In this document: positions 1-6,236 of the stretch, piece after piece | Layout: every line of letters begins with the position of its first letter | Position numbering within the stretch: position 1 is the stretch's first letter | Assembly: GCA_945949385.1 (NCBI GenBank) | Contig: CAMFEL010000061.1 | Location: forward strand, 1 to 10,991 | DNA from: an uncultured Clostridia bacterium | Lineage (GTDB): Bacteria > Bacillota > Clostridia > Oscillospirales > CAG-272 | DNA length: 10,991 bases | Reading direction: 5' to 3' | Position numbers and translations under genes: made by a program | Notes under the pieces: generated by a model | The model's input: the letters and a program-made list of their open reading frames with translations, nothing else | Told to the model about the DNA's origin: nothing | The model's database searches: none

Positions 1-38
1 AAAAAGCCGTCTCAGCTTCTTGCTGATTCGGCTTTTTT
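1..38. terminator. Bidirectional intrinsic terminator hairpin at left edge
   Basis: Bases 1-9 pair with 29-37 (9 bp, A-rich outer arm and GCCG core). After a 2x2 internal loop, 12-16 pair with 22-26 around a 5-base loop (17-21). Rightward reading ends in a run of six T (33-38). Leftward reading ends in at least five T at the window edge. It can serve a rightward gene lying left of the window as well as backing up termination behind metK. Confidence 0.75.
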
Positions 39-50
39 GACAGGCTGAAA

Positions 51-82
51 CCGCCGTACTGAACTTTCAGTACGGCGGTTTT
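51..82. terminator. Hairpin terminator directly behind metK
   Basis: A perfect inverted repeat: 51-63 is complementary to 66-78, so at least 12 bp of stem close a very small loop. TTTT follows on the right (79-82), while leftward the stem is followed only by TTTC. It lies about 16 bases past the metK stop codon. The T tract is weak in the metK direction, so the second hairpin at 1-38 may supply much of the stop signal. Confidence 0.7.
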
Positions 83-97
83 ATACGTTTATTTCTT

Positions 98-1233
98 TTA
101 CAGCATTTTTTTAAGGTCCTGTGCCAGATCCCGGCGCTCCCACGGCGCGTTCAGATCCTCGCGCCCCATATGTCCGTAAGCCGCAAGGTCGGCATATATG
201 GGCCGGCGCAGATCGAAGCGCTCTATTATTGCGGCGGGGCGCATATCCACAAGGGAGGAGACAGCCTCGGCAAGACGCTGATCGTCCGTGATGCCGGTGC
301 CGAAGGTATCGGCCATTACGGACACGGGCTTTGCAACTCCGATAGCGTATGCAAGCTGAATTTCACATTTGCGTGCCGCTCCCGACGCCACTATGTTCTT
401 TGCTATATAGCGCGCCATATATGCGGCGCTTCTGTCCACCTTTGTGGGGTCTTTTCCGGAAAAGGCGCCGCCGCCGTGGCGTGAGTATCCGCCGTAGGTG
501 TCGACAATGATCTTTCTTCCCGTAAGTCCCGTATCTCCCGCGGGACCGCCTATGACAAATCTGCCGGTGGGATTTATATGGAATATCGTGTCACTGTCTG
601 TCAAATGACCTGCAACAGGCAGGATAACATGGCGCTTTATGTCCCGGCGTATAGTTTCAAGGTCTGCATCGGGGTTATGCTGAGTAGAAACCACAACGGT
701 ATGTACTCTTACGGGACGGTCATCCTCGTATTCCACGGAAGCAGACCGCTTTTGCGCACATCGGCAAGCCTTTTTGCCATTTTATGAGCAAGGGATATGG
801 GCAGGGGCATAAGCTCAGGGGTCTCGTCGCAGGCAAAGCCGAACATCATACCCTGATCTCCCGCTCCGGTGTCATTTTCGTTGGCGCCGCCGTTTTTGGC
901 TTCAAAGGACTTGTCCACACCCATGGCAATGTCGGGGGACTGCTCGTGAATGGAGCTGAGAACTCCGCAGGTGTCGCAGTCGAAGCCGTATTTCGCTCTG
1001 TCATAGCCTATGGAGCGGATGGTTCTGCGAACGGCGTCTGCAATGTCAACATAGGCGTCCGTGGTGATTTCTCCCATTACATTAACAAGTCCCGTAGTGA
1101 CAAATGTCTCGCAGGCGACCCGCGCCATGGGGTCCTGTCTGAGTATATCGTCAAGCACGGTGTCGGATATTTTATCGCAAATTTTATCGGGATGTCCTTC
1201 TGTTACGGACTCTGAGGTAAACAGTCTTTTCAT
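98..1233 (-). pseudogene. metK: S-adenosylmethionine synthetase, frameshifted by an internal deletion
   Basis: MetK makes S-adenosylmethionine from methionine and ATP in the cytoplasm. The N-terminal part (1233 down to about 736) has the HPDK motif and GAGDQG. The C-terminal part (736 down to 98) has ISTQH-like, NPTGRFVIGGP and GGGAFSGKDPTKVDRS motifs in a different frame. At the junction the first frame reads RKSGLLPW and then runs out of frame to a stop at 709. The second frame resumes at VEYEDD. In E. coli MetK the stretch between these points is LRPDAKSQVT, which includes catalytic Lys165, and it is absent here. The total span of 1136 bases plus 34 equals 390 codons, the normal family size, so about 34 bp are missing. 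The start at 1233 has an AAAGGA ribosome site 8 bases upstream. It lies 42 bases behind the AI-2E gene and is probably cotranscribed with it. The family is certain; whether the lesion is real or a sequence error is not. Confidence 0.9.
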
Positions 1234-1250
1234 TATATTTTTCCTTTCGG

Positions 1251-1266
1251 GCGCCGACCTCGGCGC
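1251..1266 (-). other. GC hairpin in the metK leader
   Basis: GCGCCG (1251-1256) and CGGCGC (1261-1266) form a 6-bp stem with a 4-base loop, ending three bases before the metK ribosome site (complement of 1241-1247). Leftward there is no T tract after it, so it is not a terminator for the upstream gene. It may only insulate or tune metK translation. Confidence 0.4.
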
Positions 1267-1275
1267 TGCCGTTTT

Positions 1276-2661
1276 TTATTTTGTTTTCTTTTTTTCGCTT
1301 TTACGCTTTTTGAAAAAATCGGAAATGCGTTTTGTCAGCGAAACTCTTTCTTTTTCCGGAGGGTCGGGAATATCGTCCTCGGGCGAGGGGACCGGAATTT
1401 CGGTGTCGCGGTCTATAAACACCTGACCCGCGTCTATGCTGTCGGTCTCCTGCGGGGGATCGCCGGCATAGTATGCCGTGTGATACGGGTACCCCTTGTG
1501 CCGCAGCCTTCTTTCCGACCACTGCTTTACGAGAACATAAATGATTGCGGTGGCAGGCACGCCGACTATCATGCCGGTAAAGCCGAAGAAGCTGCCGAAC
1601 ACGAATATTGCAATTACTACCCACAGGGAGCTTATGCCGATCGTATTGCCAAGAATTTTCGGACCGATGATATTTCCGTCAAGCTGCTGTATGACAAGCA
1701 CGATTATAAGGAAAAGAATGACCTTGTCGGGTGCGGCGATAAGCAGCAGCATAGCGCCGAATATGCCGCCGAATATGGGGCCGAAGGTAGGTATGATATT
1801 GGTAACTCCGATAATTACGGCAAGCAGGGGATAATAGGGAATTTTGAATATCCACAGAACAAAGAATGTAAGCAGACCGATTATTACGGAGTCGATAAGC
1901 TTACCCACAATAAAGCCGCCGAAGGTCTTGTGCGTATATCTTGCCAGCCTTACTGTATTCAGATATGCGCGGCGGTTAAGGATTGCGCACAAAAGTTTTT
2001 TCGTCTGAGCACATATGCGCTCCTTGAAGACCAGGAAGTAAACGGCGACGATAAGTCCCAAAAGGACATTTATCACTTCGTTTACTATCATTCCTCCGTA
2101 GTCGATAACGTAGTTAAAGGCGTTTTGCAAAAATGAATAGGAATTTGACAAAATATCCTTGATGCTGAGGGATATGCCGTATTCCTCCATAAGCTTTGAT
2201 ATGGAATCGTATCTCTCGCCCAAAAACCGCTCCGAATGTTTTTGCACGAAGCCGTCCGCAAAATGCTGGATGTTGGTAATATAACTGTTAAGCTGTGTCC
2301 CCAGGTTTTCAAAGCTGTAAATTGCCTGCGGGATAACCGCGTACAGTATAATGCTTAGCACCGCAAGTATGGTAATTACTGTCATTATAATCGACAGAGT
2401 ACGGCGTAGCTTGTGCATATCCTTTTTCGCCTTTTTGAAAGCGAAAAGTGTTTTTTCATACCGATTCATTATGGGGTTGAACAGGTAGGCAAAAACGAAA
2501 CCGTAGGTAAGCGGCGCAATAGCGGCGAAAAAGCTTTTTATATATTGCCGAATGGTGTCAAACTTGAAAATGCACATAATGACGGCGGCGCAGATAATAA
2601 CGGAAATCACCGCATAAAAGGCAATTGATGCGTATTTTTCATTTTTCTTGAATTTGAACAT
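1276..2661 (-). CDS. AI-2E family (PerM/YtvI-like) membrane transporter
   Basis: This 461-residue integral membrane protein has about eight predicted helices (roughly 12-32, 43-63, 88-110, 187-211, 248-270, 276-303, 313-325 and 345-378). The family-typical region NIIPTFGPIFGG lies at 288-299, followed by QQLDGNIIGPKILG (325-338) and the GMIVGVPATA segment (363-372). Members are called AI-2 exporters or putative permeases, but the substrate differs between members or is unknown, so no cargo can be assigned. After the last helix there is a soluble tail of about 80 residues: an acidic, proline-rich part (401-437), then a lysine/arginine-rich end (438-461). The start is supported by an AAGGAGG ribosome site (complement of 2666-2672) and by a consensus-like promoter just upstream. 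metK follows 42 bases downstream on the same strand. Confidence 0.9.
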   Translation of the reverse strand: MFKFKKNEKYASIAFYAVISVIICAAVIMCIFKFDTIRQYIKSFFAAIAPLTYGFVFAYLFNPIMNRYEKTLFAFKKAKKDMHKLRRTLSIIMTVITILAVLSIILYAVIPQAIYSFENLGTQLNSYITNIQHFADGFVQKHSERFLGERYDSISKLMEEYGISLSIKDILSNSYSFLQNAFNYVIDYGGMIVNEVINVLLGLIVAVYFLVFKERICAQTKKLLCAILNRRAYLNTVRLARYTHKTFGGFIVGKLIDSVIIGLLTFFVLWIFKIPYYPLLAVIIGVTNIIPTFGPIFGGIFGAMLLLIAAPDKVILFLIIVLVIQQLDGNIIGPKILGNTIGISSLWVVIAIFVFGSFFGFTGMIVGVPATAIIYVLVKQWSERRLRHKGYPYHTAYYAGDPPQETDSIDAGQVFIDRDTEIPVPSPEDDIPDPPEKERVSLTKRISDFFKKRKSEKKKTK

Positions 2662-2665
2662 ATTG

Positions 2666-2672
2666 CCTCCTT
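2666..2672 (-). promoter_or_regulatory. Strong ribosome binding site of the AI-2E gene
   Basis: Read leftward this is AAGGAGG, a full match to the anti-Shine-Dalgarno core, four bases before the ATG at 2661. It fixes the start of the membrane protein. Confidence 0.85.
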
Positions 2673-2713
2673 CAAATCTTCATTCTGTCTCCGCTGTCGG
2701 CTGAATATAATAT

Positions 2714-2742
2714 ATTATAATGCAAAAACAGTATAAGGTCAA
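2714..2742 (-). promoter_or_regulatory. Sigma-A type promoter for the AI-2E gene and metK
   Basis: Read leftward: a -35 box TTGACC (2742-2737), a spacer of exactly 17 bases, then a perfect -10 box TATAAT (2719-2714). Transcription would start near 2706, giving a leader of about 45 bases before the ATG at 2661. No terminator is visible between this gene and metK, so both are likely on the same transcript. Confidence 0.8.
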
Positions 2743-2821
2743 TAGTATAGGATAAACTGTTTGGCGACTGTTTGCGTTAATTTTGAAAGGGCGGTGCAGC
2801 GATAGATTATCGGGCAACGCG

Positions 2822-2857
2822 GCAATGCTGCGGACATCTGCAATGCGGCGGACGTCC
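2822..2857. repeat. Two tandem imperfect 18-bp units downstream of birA
   Basis: Unit one (2822-2839) and unit two (2840-2857) match at 15 of 18 bases. A shorter related stretch (gcaacgcg, near 2813-2820) precedes them. The repeats sit in the 202-base gap between birA and the AI-2E promoter. Just left of them a small CGATA/TATCG inverted repeat is present (about 2800-2812). No coding or terminator role is evident. Confidence 0.5.
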
Positions 2858-2863
2858 TGCGTG

Positions 2864-3676
2864 TTATTTTTCGTCAAGGCGGATACTTATTTCACCGCTG
2901 CAGAGAGTTTTTTCTTCTCCGCCGTCAAGGCAAACCTTAAGACGGCATTCGTCATCCGTATCAAGAACGGTGGCTTTTTGAGTGCCTGCCGCGGAGATTA
3001 TGCTGATTTTTTTGCCGATAACGAAACAGCGTCGGCGGTATTCTTCGGCAATACCGGCACGGAACGCGGAGTCTGTCAGCTTGTCCTGAAGGACTGAAAG
3101 GCGGGAAAGAAAAGCGGCGCACAGACTGCTTTTGGCATCCTTTTTCGGTGCGTCAAGAAGTGAACCCGCCGTATTTGAAATTTCGTCGGGAAAACCGCCG
3201 TCGGGCTCGTACATATTTACTCCGGCGCCGATAATTGCAAAGCTTTGCTTTTTGGCGCCCCCAATAGAAGCCTCCGTAAGTATTCCGCATATTTTTTTGC
3301 CGCCGATAAACAGGTCGTTTACCCATTTTATCCCGGGGGAAATGCCGAAAAGCTCCTCGCAGGCTTCGCACAGATATACTGCCGCCGCCGGGGTGATCAG
3401 CGAGAAATACTCAGGGTCTGCGTCGGGACGCAGGATAATACTCATATAAAGTCCCGTGCCGGCGGGAGAGTGGAAGCTGTGCCCGCTTCTGCCGCGACCC
3501 GCGCTTTGGCTGTCCGCGGCAATGCAGAGAAGCGGCGGCGCGCCTGCCAGCGCGCGCTCCTTTGCAATGTCATTGGTACTGCCGACCGTGCCGAATACTT
3601 CCGGTACTGGGATATTTTTGCCGCACAGCCGGGATATTCGGCGTGCGTTAAGCCTGTCTTTGTCAAAAGGGGTCAT
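2864..3676 (-). CDS. birA: Biotin--[acetyl-CoA-carboxylase] ligase, catalytic-domain-only type
   Basis: BirA activates biotin with ATP and attaches it to the lysine of biotin carboxyl carrier proteins, such as that of acetyl-CoA carboxylase, in the cytoplasm. The 270-residue product shows GSTND (32-36), the biotin/AMP loop GRGRSG (60-65), KWVND (117-121; the family usually has KWPND), and the biotin-contacting lysine region KKICGIL (127-133, with Lys128 aligned to E. coli Lys183). It also has IIGAGVN (148-154) and a small C-terminal SH3-like domain (about 222-268). There is no N-terminal helix-turn-helix, so this is a group I enzyme that should not repress biotin genes. A GAGGA ribosome site lies 6 bases before the ATG. 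No biotin synthesis or carboxylase gene lies nearby. The symbol follows common usage for the monofunctional form. Confidence 0.93.
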   Translation of the reverse strand: MTPFDKDRLNARRISRLCGKNIPVPEVFGTVGSTNDIAKERALAGAPPLLCIAADSQSAGRGRSGHSFHSPAGTGLYMSIILRPDADPEYFSLITPAAAVYLCEACEELFGISPGIKWVNDLFIGGKKICGILTEASIGGAKKQSFAIIGAGVNMYEPDGGFPDEISNTAGSLLDAPKKDAKSSLCAAFLSRLSVLQDKLTDSAFRAGIAEEYRRRCFVIGKKISIISAAGTQKATVLDTDDECRLKVCLDGGEEKTLCSGEISIRLDEK

Positions 3677-3721
3677 ATTATTCCTCGGTATACTCGTATT
3701 TATGGTTTCCGCTTTTATACT

Positions 3722-3750
3722 ATTTTACCATTATTTTCGTTTTTTATCAA
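3722..3750 (-). promoter_or_regulatory. Probable birA promoter
   Basis: Read leftward: TTGATA (3750-3745), a 17-base spacer, then TAAAAT (3727-3722). Each box has one mismatch to consensus. It lies about 45 bases upstream of the birA ATG, back to back with a rightward promoter candidate for csaB. Confidence 0.55.
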
Positions 3751-3769
3751 GTCACTTGATGCGACGGTG

Positions 3770-3797
3770 TTTACACAAAGCCTTTAATGTCAATAAT
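3770..3797 (+). promoter_or_regulatory. Possible csaB promoter
   Basis: TTTACA (3770-3775), a 16-base spacer and AATAAT (3792-3797); each box has one mismatch to consensus. The implied start near 3804 leaves a leader of about 45 bases before the proposed TTG start at 3849. If correct, an ATG at 3759 in the same frame would lie upstream of the transcript and could not be used. Confidence 0.4.
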
Positions 3798-3831
3798 TCT
3801 TTACAGAAGCGCCGTCGGCGCAATTATTACC

Positions 3832-3838
3832 GAAGGGA
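3832..3838 (+). promoter_or_regulatory. Ribosome binding site supporting the csaB TTG start
   Basis: GAAGGGA is the only Shine-Dalgarno-like stretch in front of the conserved protein start. It lies about 10 bases before the TTG at 3849, a slightly long spacing. The alternative ATG at 3759 has no ribosome site. Confidence 0.45.
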
Positions 3839-3848
3839 CGGTCTTAAA

Positions 3849-4934
3849 TTGAAGAATAACAAAGCAAGCGGAGGAGTTGTTATAGGCGGATACTACGGCT
3901 TCGGAAATCTGGGGGACGAGGCAATCCTCGATTCCGCGGTACGCGCTTTGCGCGGGGTGCTGCCCGCAGAGAGCATATGCGTTTTGTCGGCTTCTCCCGA
4001 GGTAACCGAAAAAAGACTTGGAGTCTGCAGCGTGCAGAGAAATAATATTTTTAAGGTGATCGGCAAAATGTGCTCGTCATCACTGTATATAAGCGGCGGC
4101 GGGGGACTTTTGCAGGATGATACCAGCAGACGGAGTCTGTGGTTTTATTTGCTTCTTGTAAAACTGGGCAAACGGCTGTGCGGCCATGTTTGCGTGCTTG
4201 CAAACGGTGTGGGGAGCATCAGACAGAAAAAGCTTGCCGCACGGGTGCTGAGGTGTGCCGACAGGGTGAGCGTGCGGGACGGGGAGTCTGCAAAGCGGCT
4301 TTTCCAAATGGGAATATTTGCAGAGGTCTGTGCCGATCCCGTTTTTGCTCTGCCTTTTTTGCCCGAGGGGCGGGAGCGGTTCGGATACTATGCCGTCTGT
4401 CTGAAACACGGAGAGAGGATCGACCTTGACGCGCTTTCGGCGTTTTGCAATATGTACAGACGGCGGGGACTTCAGGCTATGTTCATATCCATGCAGGAGG
4501 AAGAAGACGACAGCTTTTGCCGTGAGGCTGCGGCGCGGTGCGGCGGGCGCTTTGTGTCACCGCAGAGCTTTGAGTTTTTGGAATATCTTTTGTCGGGCGC
4601 GGAATTTGCCGTGGGAATGAGGCTTCATTTCCTTATCGGAGCGGCTCGGGTCGAAGTGCCCTTTGTGTCTCTCGGCGGGGACTGCAAGGTTTCGGATTTT
4701 GTTGACTTATGGGGGTGCGGTGCTCGCAGCGTTCCCCTTGATTGCGGAGCGTCAGCATTGTCGGAGGCGGTTGAGAATGCTGCTGCGGCGCACTCTGAAT
4801 ATAAAAAGGAGCGCTCCGAGAAGCTTGCGCAGCTTTCATCACTTGCACAGGAGGAACTGACAAGGCTTTGCCGTATGTGCGTTTCTCTGTGCGTCGACGG
4901 GCGTAAAAATGAAATATCGCTCGGCGAGATTTGA
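3849..4934 (+). CDS. csaB: CsaB-type polysaccharide pyruvyltransferase
   Basis: Family members transfer a pyruvyl (ketal) group from phosphoenolpyruvate to a sugar of a secondary cell-wall polysaccharide. In Bacillus anthracis this modification is needed for SLH-domain surface proteins to bind. With a TTG start the protein has 361 residues, close to the usual CsaB size. Visible motifs are GGYYGFGNLGDEAIL (13-27), the glycine-rich ISGGGGLLQD (81-90), ANGVGSI (118-124), SVRD (141-144), MRLHFLI (257-263) and FVSLGGDCKV (272-281). There is no signal peptide or membrane helix, so it acts in the cytoplasm on lipid-linked precursors. The open frame extends upstream to 3456, but that part overlaps birA antisense, is unlike the family, and would precede the promoter candidate. 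No SLH-domain gene is in the window, so the acceptor is inferred. It converges on a NAGPA-domain gene across a shared terminator. Confidence 0.85.
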   Translation: MKNNKASGGVVIGGYYGFGNLGDEAILDSAVRALRGVLPAESICVLSASPEVTEKRLGVCSVQRNNIFKVIGKMCSSSLYISGGGGLLQDDTSRRSLWFYLLLVKLGKRLCGHVCVLANGVGSIRQKKLAARVLRCADRVSVRDGESAKRLFQMGIFAEVCADPVFALPFLPEGRERFGYYAVCLKHGERIDLDALSAFCNMYRRRGLQAMFISMQEEEDDSFCREAAARCGGRFVSPQSFEFLEYLLSGAEFAVGMRLHFLIGAARVEVPFVSLGGDCKVSDFVDLWGCGARSVPLDCGASALSEAVENAAAAHSEYKKERSEKLAQLSSLAQEELTRLCRMCVSLCVDGRKNEISLGEI

Positions 4935-4992
4935 GGCGGCTTATTCCGATAAAAACGGCGCTGAAAATCAAGAATGAAAACTTTTTCAAAAT

Positions 4993-5022
4993 AATAAAGG
5001 AGCCCTGCGGGACTCCTTTATT
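4993..5022. terminator. Shared terminator between csaB and the NAGPA-domain gene
   Basis: AATAAAGGAG (4993-5002) pairs perfectly with CTCCTTTATT (5013-5022), and an inner CCC/GGG stem (3 bp, 3-base loop, one bulged A) closes the top. The outer arm supplies U-rich 3' ends in both directions, so one hairpin can end both convergent genes. The gap between the two stop codons is 95 bases. Confidence 0.8.
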
Positions 5023-5029
5023 GCTGAAT

Positions 5030-6217
5030 TCATTTATCAGTTTTTTCTTTGGGGTTAATGAGAAAAGCATTTGGAAGTATGCGTCCCAGAGTGGGGTTCG
5101 CGGAGCAGTTTCGGGTGATGACCTCGCCCTTGTATGCAATTACGCTGGTGGCTCCGCTGTCGCAGCTTGAAGCATTGACAACCCCGTAAGACAGGAGTAT
5201 CTCCGCCATATCGTCCACGGTACAGCCTATGGAATATGTAACATCCCGTCCGTCTACATTGAGAAAGACCATAACGCCGTCCTCCCGCTGTCCTACTGCC
5301 GTGCGTGGCTGAATGCCGTAGCCGGAGGAGCCGGAAACCATTTTCACTCCGTTTGCAATAAGCAGAGGGCTGAACTGAACGCCGTCACGGATGTTTCCGT
5401 AGCTTGCCCAGTCGCCGATGGTGCCTACGATAAGTCTGTCGTCATCGGTCAGCACTATACTGCTGTAATAGGATACATAACTGCCCCAGTATTTCCCCTG
5501 AGACAGAGACATTCCAACGACCTCGCCGCCGTTGCCGTTTTCGTCATAGTCAGCAAAGCCGCTGGCGTTTACTCCGGCGACAGCGCCGTAGTATTCCATC
5601 ATATCAAGTATGCGCATACCCGTAACTCCCGGGTACTGTGTCATACCCACATACACGCGGGAGGGCTCGTCTACCAGCATTATTCTGCCCTTATAGTTGG
5701 GACCGCTGATTTCGGACACCAGTATGCCGTTTTCAATATCGTTTATAACTATGGTATTGCCCACATAGTCCTTGCCGCCGACGTAGTATTGGGACAGGTG
5801 CAGAAGGTCTGTGTTCTCCGGCTCGGTATCCTGCTTGTCGCCGGCGGGTTCCGGAGCAGAGGGAGTTATTTCTCCGCCTATGATCTCGGGCTCCTCGTAC
5901 CGGTTGCTCATGACGCTGTTTATGACCTCCTGCGGGAAAAACAGCGTTGCAAGCCACTGATGTCTTCCTGTGGACATGGCGGTCTCTATCCATATGGTGC
6001 GCCAGTAATCTATAAACGGAATATTGGAGCATACGATAACGGCGTAAAGCGCCGTAAGCGATATGAACACCGCAATCAGCGCCGCAAGCAGACGGGGCTT
6101 TTTCGGCTTTTTGGATTTTTTTGATTTCCTAACGCCTTCCGTGCGGGGCGGTGCGCCGTACGGAGGGGAGACGGGACGGGCTTTAGTCCCGATTTCTGTA
6201 AGCTTGTTTCTTTCCAT
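5030..6217 (-). CDS. Membrane-anchored phosphodiester glycosidase (NAGPA-domain) protein
   Basis: The 395-residue protein has a basic cytoplasmic N-terminus (lysine-rich 31-41), one membrane helix (about 43-64), and a linker rich in acidic residues and proline (107-137). An extracellular domain resembling the NAGPA/phosphodiester glycosidase family (PF09992) covers about 155-390. Family-like motifs are GVNASGF (215-221), RTAVGQREDG (305-314), NVDGR (320-324) and ASSCDSGATS (349-358), where relatives usually have a LDGGGS-like sequence; the aspartate is kept but glycines are replaced. The mammalian member uncovers mannose-6-phosphate. Bacterial members are thought to cleave sugar-1-phosphodiester bonds in surface polymers, but the substrate here is unknown. 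The start at 6217 has no clear ribosome site and lies 19 bases behind the FAD gene, suggesting translational coupling. Its convergent neighbour csaB also concerns wall polysaccharide. Confidence 0.82.
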   Translation of the reverse strand: MERNKLTEIGTKARPVSPPYGAPPRTEGVRKSKKSKKPKKPRLLAALIAVFISLTALYAVIVCSNIPFIDYWRTIWIETAMSTGRHQWLATLFFPQEVINSVMSNRYEEPEIIGGEITPSAPEPAGDKQDTEPENTDLLHLSQYYVGGKDYVGNTIVINDIENGILVSEISGPNYKGRIMLVDEPSRVYVGMTQYPGVTGMRILDMMEYYGAVAGVNASGFADYDENGNGGEVVGMSLSQGKYWGSYVSYYSSIVLTDDDRLIVGTIGDWASYGNIRDGVQFSPLLIANGVKMVSGSSGYGIQPRTAVGQREDGVMVFLNVDGRDVTYSIGCTVDDMAEILLSYGVVNASSCDSGATSVIAYKGEVITRNCSANPTLGRILPNAFLINPKEKTDK

Positions 6218-6236
6218 TATGTTTTCAGCGGATATT

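Noticed and set aside
1234..1275. SAM riboswitch in front of metK
   Set aside because: The gap is only 42 bases and contains just one short hairpin; far too small for a known SAM riboswitch.
1251..1277. Rightward terminator (hairpin followed by T run) near the end of the AI-2E gene
   Set aside because: No rightward gene lies upstream and the T run is the antisense of the lysine-rich protein end; there is also a five-base gap between stem and T run.
1480..2136. Rightward open frame opposite the AI-2E gene
   Set aside because: Composition is typical of an antisense reading of membrane-protein codons; no start signals.
2680..2877. Small leftward open frame (65 residues) overlapping the end of birA, with a DVRRIADVRSIA repeat
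   Set aside because: It runs across the promoter of the AI-2E gene and its repeat simply mirrors the 18-bp DNA repeat; no ribosome site seen.
3456..3848. Upstream extension of csaB to an earlier start
   Set aside because: This part is antisense to birA, has no ribosome site, and CsaB proteins start just before the GYYGFGN motif.
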